Part shown: positions 56,089 to 64,000 of the stretch, one piece after another | Layout of the letters: each line of letters opens with the position of its first letter | Numbering within the stretch: position 1 is the stretch's first letter | Assembly (NCBI GenBank): GCA_017607445.1 | Contig: JAEVHH010000004.1 | Coordinates: 3,596,001-3,660,000 of the forward strand | Reading direction: 5' to 3' | Origin: Histoplasma ohiense | Lineage: Eukaryota > Ascomycota > Eurotiomycetes > Onygenales > Ajellomycetaceae | DNA length: 64,000 nucleotides | The notes under the pieces: generated by a model | The model's database searches: none | What the model saw: only the letters and a program-made list of their open reading frames with translations | Told to the model about the DNA's origin: nothing | Made by a program: the position numbers and the translations under genes

Positions 56089-58596
56089 ATGGCGCGTCTC
56101 TCGCGGGCTTCCGGGGTATCCCCGTCCCCACCCGTTTCCGTTCCAGATTCCGATGCGGCACTGACAACATCAACTTCCACCGAACAACATCTACTAACGC
56201 CCGCTACGAGTCTGTCGGAATCTTCCAGTATGAGTGGTACTCCTGTGATGGGTGTGGAGGAAAATGACACAGAGGGGACTGTGACTGCGGAGAGGCGTTC
56301 TCGACGCGTCACACGTTCGTCGCTGGTGATGGCGGTGGGGGGCGGTGTGGTGCGGGAGGAGAGAAGACACGTTATGAGCAGTGACGATGAGAGGGTTACG
56401 CAGCGTCCGTTGCATTCGAATCCGCTGCTGCATGACGGGAATGATGGTGGTGTTGAATTTGAGAAGGAAGAGCAGAACCAAAAGATCACGAAGAAAGGGA
56501 AGGAGACGCAATTGGGCAAAAACGAGTTGGGGAAAAGAGCTGCGAGCAGCCAAGGGAAAGGAAGTAGTGAAAATGGGTCTCGGAGACGGTCTTCGCGTTT
56601 GGTCCTGCTGGAGAAAACTAATGAGACGGTGGGGAAAGCTTCGCCGGTACCTGGGAAGAGGTCGCGGGGGGCTATGTTGAAGGGTAAAGATAGACTGAAG
56701 GTCATAAATAGACGGGCCAGTCTACGCCCGAGGGATGTCATATGTGAGAAGGCTGCTCCCTCAACTAGGCCTCCATCTACAGCTGATGGCCCGGCTATGA
56801 AGAAACGACGCGTGTCTGAGGGTGATGCTGTGGTCCCCAAAAAGTCATCAGATACCAGTGCCATTGACGATACGCGGCCGCCCAAGCGGACAACGCAAAA
56901 GAAGTGGCTTTCACATGGTCTATATGCGGGGCAGGATCGTTACTTTGATCCCAGGCTTACAGAGGAGAAGAACCGGCTTAAATTTGGAAAACAGAATGCA
57001 GAGGACAGGAAGAAGGCTTTCCCATTGCCGATGTTTGCGGGAGAGAGACTGATTGAGGATGGCAGAGATTTCAAGTTGCCTTTTGATATATTCTCACCAC
57101 TACCCCCTGGCCAGCCGAAACCGGATGAGTGGCGGAAGACTAATAAGAGTGTGTCACATCTTCATTATTTTCCCCCATCCTCTGTAGTGGTACTAATCGT
57201 GGGTAACTAGATGTATTCGTCGGCGATGCGGCTTGCATATGGAAAGCGATCAAACTCAGAGAGCGTTCTACATGCATGTGTACTCCTGAGTTAGGTTGTG
57301 ATGAGAACTGCCAGAATCGGTACATGTTCTACGAATGTGATGACAACAACTGTAAACTGGGTGCTGAACTGTGTGGCAATCGAAGTTTCGAAGGGCTGCG
57401 CCAGCGCATCAAGATGGGTGGCAGGTATAACATTGGCGTTGAGGTAATCAAAACAGCGGACCGTGGATATGGGGTACGCAGCAATCGGACTTTTGCGCCT
57501 AACCAGATAATTGTGGAGTACACCGGCGAGATTATCACTCAGGAGGAGTGTGAGAGGCGCATGAGGACTGTGTATAAGGATAATGAGGTTTGTCTCTATA
57601 CCTGTTTGCAATCAAGGGAAGAATATCTTTTTGTGTATTGACTTGTGAATTCGTTTAGTGTTATTATCTTATGTATTTTGATCAGAACATGATCATCGAT
57701 GCCACCCGGGGCTCCATTGCCCGGTTCGTTAATCATTCCTGCGAGCCGAACTGTAGGATGGAAAAGTGGACAGTTGCCGGAAAACCGCGCATGGCCCTAT
57801 TCGCTGGTGAAAATGGGATCATGACTGGAGAAGAGCTCACCTACGATTACAACTTCGAGTAAGTATTTGCTCCTTGCCTTGGCCAGGTTTGATTGGTCAC
57901 TAACTGTCATACCCTTTTTCCAGTCCCTATTCTCAAAAAAACGTACAGCAATGCCGCTGTGGAGTGCCGACATGTCGTGGCGTGTTGGGCCCCAAGTCTA
58001 AAGACTCTAATAGGCCCCGAAGCGAGAAGCAGACTAATTCAAACCTGTTTCAAGAGCCAAGGAAAATTTCGGCAGTGGGCAAGAAGCGGAAACGGGAGAA
58101 AGTCCTCGACGAATCCTCCACGTCGCACCTCAACAAAAGAAAAAAGATTCTCAAGCCAGCATCGAAAGCACTCAAGCCTAGCATCAAGAAAGCTGTAGCC
58201 AGCACCCGACCAGCCACTAATTCAAACAAAAGGGCGAAGGCGAAACCCAAGCCCAAGACCAAAACCTCTACTATCACTACTATCAAAGCCAAATCAGTTC
58301 CAACTAAGAAATCTAAAGTCAGACCCCGCGCCACAATATCGAGAACAACCCCCGCAAAACAGAAGACTCAGAGATCTGCAGCGAAGACCCCATCCCAGAC
58401 GCAGCCGCAAGGCAACACGAAGCTCAACCGACCTTCCAAAAATCTGAACTCCATTTCTGCTGCGCGCGCCGCAAGTAGGACCACAGCTGCTATGAGACGG
58501 TTCCTGGAAGCAGGGAAAATGAATCATAAAAAAGAGGACGACGCGAAGGAAACCACATCCTTGTCTTCTCGAAGACAAAAGCTGAAGTGCCCGTGA
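56089..58596 (+). CDS. ASH1-like histone H3K36 methyltransferase (AWS-SET-postSET)
   Basis: Four exons (56089-57148, 57211-57587, 57659-57858, 57924-58596) give 769 residues from the first ATG. An N-terminal disordered, Ser/Arg-rich region is followed by a conserved lead-in (KKWLSHGLYAGQDRYFDPRLTEEKN). The AWS domain has clustered Cys (CMCTPELGCDENCQNR, CDDNNCKLGAELCGNRSF). The SET core comprises GYGVRSNRTF, IVEYTGEIIT, RFVNHSCEPNC and GEELTYDYNF. Post-SET is CRCGVPTCRGVLG. The C-terminal 200 residues are very basic and repetitive (Lys, Pro, Thr). Lack of WW and SRI domains excludes Set2 and favours ASH1. Family knowledge: fungal ASH1 deposits H3K36 methylation in silent, often subtelomeric, chromatin. 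An upstream exon ending at the CCCCAG at 56047-56052 cannot be excluded. Confidence 0.9.
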
Positions 58597-59430
58597 CGCA
58601 GAGGAGATATACGATGAGCAACCCTGGTAAACAGTCCAAGATTAGTAAAACTGTGAAGAGAATCGTTGGGACCATGACACAGGGTAGAAAATCTGCTTGA
58701 TTTGAACGGAATTCACGTTTGTTTTCTTAAAGATTTCAAAATGTTTATATCTCTTGGTTTTGGCCTTATTCGCGGTTTTTTGGTAGATGTACTGTACATT
58801 GAATATTTATTGTCTGATCTTGTGTATAGAACATTGGTTTCCTCTTTTAACATTTTGTTCTCTTCGGTCTCTCGAACTAATGGGTCTTTCTCCATACGTT
58901 TGTGTTAGGTATGCTAGCTTTTGGATATTTAAACGTTTTGAATGCTAGCTTGGGATGATGCGGAGAGTGAATCTGGGTAGTTGAAGTGCCGGAAATAATG
59001 TGAAATTGGCGATGGGATATTTCAATTTTATGGCTGAAATTGCAGAGTGAATTTGAACTTGTGGGGTGGTGCTGCGGAAGGATGATGATGATGATATGAA
59101 TATATATATATATATATATATCCATGGATGCTTCATGTGGGAGCAGGCCAATAGAACAACAAAACCACTCGGCCAATTAGCGGTTACGCACCCTCCTCGA
59201 GCAAGGTCACGTTTTAGGGATGTTCCCCTCTCGGCTGAGCTAACCCAGCATCGCACCAGCATGCTTGGATTCTAAGAAGATTCAATGACTTGTCGAAGGC
59301 CCATTTTGCGTTTCTTAAGCTTTGCACAGTATTCTGCTCCGTTGAGGGAAGTATGTAATATCAAGACGGCACATAGCTGTCTTGGTGCGGGATTAGCTTC
59401 TGGTGCGAGCTTAGCTTCTTCGGATTGAAC
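58597..59430. other. Intergenic region between ASH1-like and Zn2Cys6 genes
   Basis: About 830 bases containing a (TA)10 repeat at about 59101-59121 and GATGAT units beside it. It includes the transcription-factor promoter. No exon is supported. Confidence 0.5.
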
Positions 59431-61964
59431 ATGAGCAGCATTTCGCCAAAGACAATGGAAAACAACAGTCACTGGCAGCCCGGGTTGAGCTATATGTCTG
59501 ATGGTGTAAGCGGTGACCAAGACGAGAGTGCCCAAGAAGGACAAGCAGACGATTCGAGGAAGAGGAAGCGATTAACGATAACAACGTATGTATCTTCATT
59601 TCAAGAGGATGTTTTACTCATGAGTCTCTCTTCCCCGAAGCATATTGGCTCAAAAACTAACCTTGTGAGCATTGGCTGCTTTGTATGCCCAGGAGTTGTG
59701 AGCTATGCCGAACAAGAAAAGTTAAATGCGACCGCGCAGAGCCCAGCTGCGGCTGGTGCACCCGCAATAGCCGCGTCTGTGTCTACAGGGAGAGGCAACG
59801 ACCTGGGTTTCGATCCGGATACGGCCGCGAGCTCGAGCAGAAGATCAACAGGCTCGAAGCCATGTTGCAGTTGCTAGGACGGCGTCTAGAGCTCCACATT
59901 GTTGAGCATGAATCTGAGCGAGATTCACGACCACCTCCACAGCCTCAGCTGCCAACAACTCGGAAATTCACCCCTGATTCTGAGCTCCGTCGATCTGCTC
60001 CAGTTGACATTTCGTCAGGGGAGGCGTCATCCAGTGTTGAGAATCGGCATGTGGATGGAGTAGAATATGAGAGAGCGCAGCCGCCTGGAGCAATTTCCGT
60101 GCAATCTCTGACGAAAGTGAATGCTCTGGAGAGCACGGGCAACCAGGAATCTTCTGGTGCTATTGGCTTAACCATTGCCGGATTACATGAAACCATTTTT
60201 GAGCTAGATTTGCCGCCGCAAGGTACACTGTATACGATTGTTGACTTATATTTCAAGCACGTCAATCCATGGTGTCCCATTCTTGACCGAAAGGCGACGC
60301 TCGATAGACTTTTTGGATCTTCCGTGCCAGATGAGGCTGGCCGTGTCCTTCTGCATGCTATTGTCCGGACAACACTACGGTTTTACAGGGATCATAGCTT
60401 AACATCAAGATGGCGCGAACAATACGATACCATCTCGAAACAGAAGATTTTACTCTATGCCTTCGAAAATACTAACATCGATGCGCTACAGGCTCTTATG
60501 ATCCTCGCGTTGGATGTACTTGGCAAATCGTACGGGCCACAGAGCTGGACACTGCTAAGCATGATAGTGAGGAATGTTATACAGCTTGGGCTTGGGACGG
60601 AGAGGGGAGTGACTCTTGGGCCTCCTAGCTATCAATCGGTAGGCACTCTACAAGAGTTTGCCCTGCCTCAACCAACTTCTTGGATTGAAAATGAAGGGCG
60701 CAGACGGTTGTTTTGGATGACATACATCTTGGATCGATATGCATGTGTCGAAGCCGGCTCTGATTTTACGCTTGATGAACAGCAAACAGATCGGCCGTTA
60801 CCTTGCAGATACGATTTATTTTCCAAAAACCAAGCGGTTGAAACTAGACGGTTTTTTGGGCCCGGAAGACCAGAGATTACAGTGAACCACGCCGAGAATC
60901 TGGGTAGCTTCTCCTATCACTGTGAGGTTCTACGAATCTTAAGTCGTATCCACAAATTCCTGCGCAACCCCATTGATATTGTCTCACCGGTGGACTTCGA
61001 GAAATGGCAAGCTACGTATCGCGGACTAGACCGCGAGCTTGACAGGTGGCTTTACAGTCTACCAGACGGTTACAGTCGGATTTCTCAACTCTGCCATTCA
61101 AGCCCCACCAGTAGGATATCTAATTGGATCATGCTCCACGCAGCCTTTGTAGTTTCTGTCTTGCGACTGCATTCTTGCGCTGCCTATCCAATAGTACGCT
61201 CACAAATCTTCGCCCCGTCGTATAGTGCGATGCAACGCTGTATTGCCGCAGTTGAGAGTTTACGTGAGATCGTTCAAGATGTCGTTAATACGGGGATGTT
61301 GGACCTTCTTGGGCCTCATTTTGCCTTCTCGCTGTGGGTTTCGGCGAGGGTGTTGTTGGTTGATGCCTCAGTCATGAATACCGATATTAATCCCAACATC
61401 TGGTTTTTCCTGTCAACACTGGAGAAAATGGGACAGTTTTGGGGAGTCGCCAAGAGATACTCCCAGATTCTAGAGCGCATACTACAAGAGTATCAAGAAG
61501 CCAAGCGTGTGGCTCTGACTTCACCTACATCCTCGTCTTCACATTCTCCCCAATCGTCGGGACCAAAATCTCTCAGGGATATGCGGCGGTGAGCTTCAAT
61601 TCATCCGCGAATTCACCAAGTATATGTTAGGTCACAACTAATTCTTCTTCACAGAAACGCATACGACCTCAGCATTCTCCTAGCCCAAAGATCCGCCTCA
61701 GCCCTCCAACTACCGTCCGTAAAAGTTCCCGCATCAAATGAACTTGAATATTACGAAGTCTTCGACTTCTTCAACTATCCGCGGCCATCCGTAGTTGTTA
61801 TAAACCACCACCCTCCACTTACAACAAGTAGTGCTGGCTCAAAGCAATTGGAAACTAACGGCCTTGAAAGCTGGGCAAGACCGAAAACTCATTTCGTATC
61901 AACAAACTTCACATATTCGCGTACAGACCCCGACTGGCTCGCCTTCCAGCCTCCACAGGATTAG
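59431..61964 (+). CDS. Zn2Cys6 fungal transcription factor
   Basis: Three exons (59431-59585, 59693-61588, 61655-61964) give 786 residues. The zinc cluster is CELCRTRKVKCDRAEPSCGWCTRNSRVC, matching CX2CX6CX6CX2CX6C with the usual basic patch, followed by a coiled coil (LEQKINRLEAMLQLLGRRLE). The middle region is a fungal-specific transcription factor domain: LYTIVDLYFKHVNPWCPILDRKATLDRLF, TSWIENEGRRRLFWMTYILDRYACVEAGSDFTLDEQQTDRPLPC. The C-terminus ends RTDPDWLAFQPPQD. The first exon is just the acidic N-terminus (MSSISPKTMENN), and its splice completes the first Thr-Ser before the zinc cluster. Target genes cannot be inferred; neighbours are housekeeping genes. Confidence 0.93.
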
Positions 61965-63073
61965 AATAATGGGACGCCGTCATCACGCATGCTTTCTGTA
62001 TGCCGGTACATTAATTTTATGGGCACAGTTTGCGCACAACCTTCCGAGCCTATCTCTCCTCACCTAGAACTGCGCATTTTTCCGCGTACTTATGTTTCTG
62101 TTATGTTCCCTGGCCCATGTCATTATTATTGACCAAGTCGTGCCAGAGCAGGCCCCTCAATTAATTTAATAGTCGCGGATAGTTGAAGACGCTAAATTAT
62201 GCTTGTTCTCAGACGGGAAGATGCGTATTCGATCGGACTGGGGATGTTCCCTTTGCGATACTGACCTGATACACACCCACCCACTCATATTCTACACTTC
62301 TTGCCATTGGTTCGACGTTCGGGCTTGGTGACCCCGAGGATCAACGGCATGTTTGAGAGCGGCATTTCAGCTCAAGGTGTCAGCACGAACCGCAAATCCA
62401 ATCGAGAGCACCGACAAATATTTCAAGCCAATCGGCTCACTTTTTGGTGGGGATTTCTGGATTATTCGTTGCTGCTGCTGATGACGACAGCTTATTCTAA
62501 TTACTATAGAAAGGATGGAGCGCAAATTTTTAATCCACATATGTATGTACGTTCGTCTACCTCGCGTTGAAAACTTTTTCCAGACAACTGCGATGCACGA
62601 TATTGATTTCTGTGGATGTGGGCGGTTTTATTTGGGAACAAGATGGATCGAAAGAACTCAAGGAGTCTCTCTCGCATGTTTATCACTACATATTCCCTAT
62701 CGCCACGCATTGGCAGGCAAGGGGCTACTGGTGAACTATGCGCACTGCACGTGTTGTACCAGAACTATGGAGAAGTATTGGGCCCCTCCACCTTACTTTT
62801 ACGTGCACATAAGTATCACGATTTCTAGGTGGCTTGCCAATCCTTTTTTTTTTTATTTTTTATTTTTTATTTTTATTTTTTTTTCGGTTTCCTGCTGGGG
62901 ATTATTTTAACTACGTTTCGTTGTTATTAGCGAGAAGTGTGACGAAGATAGATGCTGATAGATAGTGAAGTTGCGAGAGAGTGACAGCAAATAGGAAACT
63001 TGGCATTATGGTATCTCGGGCTACGACTGGTCTAAAACCCAACAAAAACTTGCAATAGAATACATGACAGCCC
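61965..63073. other. Intergenic region before the glycerol kinase gene
   Basis: About 1.1 kb between two converging genes, with a T-rich stretch (62840-62885). No supported exon. It should include both 3' untranslated regions. Confidence 0.5.
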
Positions 63074-64000
63074 TCAATTAGCCCAGCCTTTGCACATCTG
63101 CACAGCCTTCTCCCATCTAGAGAATTTGGTAGCAGCCTCTTCCTTGGTAATAGCGGGCGTGAACACGGTGCAGCCGTCTATGTTTACGGTCTTTAATTCT
63201 TCGAGCCCTTCCCAGACGCCAACAGCCAATCCTGCAGCAATTGCAGCCCCCAGAGCTGTGGTTTCGCGCATTGCTGGTCGATGCACCGGAATAGATATGA
63301 TATCGGATTGTGTCTAATGTTTTACAGATATGTGGCTTGTTATTTGTTGCGTGGCCTAAGCATATCAAGGGGAAGAGGAAACAAATCATATTACTTACCT
63401 GCATCGTCAAATCACTATTACACATGCCTCCATCGACCGCCAATTCTGTCAATTTATGGCCACTGTCCTTCTCCATGGCGTCGAGAATAGCTTTAGTTTG
63501 GAAACAGGTCGCCTCAAGCGTCGCACGTGCTACATGTCCGCGATTTGTGAACGTAGTAATTCCAAACATTGTCCCACGCGCGTCATCCATCCAGTACGGC
63601 GCAAACAAGCCGCTAAATGCTGTTACAAACACCAGGCCACCATTGTCCTCCACTGTCTCGGCCAGAGCGCTTATATCGCTGGACTTATCTATGAAGCCAA
63701 AATTGTTTACTAAGAATTTAACGCTGGATCCGCCAACGGCAATACTCCCTTCAAGCGCATACATAACTTTCCCATTGAAGTCGAAAGCGACGGTGGTGAG
63801 GAGGCCGTGTTTGGATATAACAGGGGTTTCCCCAATGTTGTATAGCAGGAAGCAGCCTGTCCCGTAGGTATTTTTCGCCAGGCCAGGAGTGAATGCCTTT
63901 TGGCCAACAAGTGCGGCAGATTGATCCCCCAGACATCCTGTGATACGGAAGCCTTTTAGGACCGTGGAAGCTAGGGAGCCGTATCCCTCTGGGTCTGATG
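63074..64000 (-). CDS. gut1: Glycerol kinase, C-terminal part (cut by window edge)
   Basis: Two exons are present: 64000 (edge) to 63399 and 63312-63074. They encode about the last 280 residues. Family features: SDPEGYGSLASTVLKGF, CLGDQSAALVGQKAFTPGLAKNTYGTGCFLLYNIG (the phosphate-binding GDQQAAL and GTGCF motifs), ALEGSIAVGGSSVKFLVNNF, FVTAFSGLFAPYWMDDARGTMFG, AVDGGMCNSDLTMQTQSDII (VDGG motif), and PAMRETTALGAAIAAGLAVGVW. These are FGGY glycerol kinase signatures. The enzyme phosphorylates glycerol to glycerol 3-phosphate with ATP. The N-terminal portion is beyond the right edge. The intron 63398-63313 has normal GTAAGT and TTAG boundaries. Confidence 0.96.

Noticed and set aside
56082..56885. 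267-codon minus-strand frame
   Set aside because: It is the antisense of the ASH1-like first exon and has no recognisable domain.
1..64000. tRNA genes, CRISPR arrays, bacterial-type operons or prophage
   Set aside because: I saw no tRNA cloverleaf with a T-arm consensus and no regularly spaced repeats. The genes are spliced eukaryotic ones.

Overview
This window is nuclear DNA of a filamentous ascomycete fungus. Genes are broken by short spliceosomal introns (about 50-110 nt) with GTATGT/GTAAGT-type donors and CTAAC/CTGAC-like branch sites. The gene set (F-BAR RhoGAP, Rac GTPase, CENP-T, Sec2, Erf2, ASH1-type SET, Zn2Cys6 factor, PMT2) is that of the Pezizomycotina. Protein style, together with gene-dense blocks alternating with gene-poor repeat-bearing DNA, suggests Eurotiomycetes and perhaps Onygenales. 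That placement is an inference, not a demonstrated assignment. All gene models below were built by joining exons by eye. Every complete model is phase-consistent from ATG to stop.

Layout: 1-1.3 kb holds no gene I can support. 1.3-4.1 kb is a nine-exon F-BAR/RhoGAP gene on the minus strand. 4.1-14.7 kb is a roughly 10 kb gene-poor island with simple repeats, LTR-like motif relics, a diverged GC-rich repeat and fragments of decayed coding sequence. 14.7-18.2 kb has a Rac-type GTPase between two long pyrimidine-rich tracts.

19.1-34.8 kb is a dense housekeeping block: NOP6-like RRM protein, CMS1-like protein, CENP-T-like kinetochore protein, SURF1/Shy1, UBX protein, MIX17/CHCHD2-like protein, LRP1/Rrp47/C1D, ketopantoate-reductase-like protein and a SET methyltransferase. 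34.8-41.3 kb is a looser stretch holding a 5S rRNA gene, a frameshifted ankyrin pseudogene and a secretory lipase.

41.3-58.6 kb is dense again: Sec2 Rab GEF, SF3A1/Prp21, PMT2 O-mannosyltransferase, a small mitochondrial membrane protein, Erf2 palmitoyltransferase and an ASH1-like H3K36 methyltransferase. 59.4-62.0 kb encodes a Zn2Cys6 transcription factor, and the right edge cuts a glycerol kinase gene on the minus strand.

Functional themes: polarity and secretion (RhoGAP, Rac, Sec2, Erf2, PMT2), ribosome and rRNA biogenesis (NOP6, CMS1, LRP1, a 5S gene), mitochondrial respiration (SURF1, MIX17, the 146-residue membrane protein), and chromatin or kinetochore function (CENP-T, ASH1). I see no biosynthetic cluster and no clear new system. 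The least explained parts are the 4.1-14.7 kb island, a possible split gene at 10.4-11.0 kb, and two orphan pyrimidine-rich regions at 16.9-18.2 and 43.8-44.9 kb.
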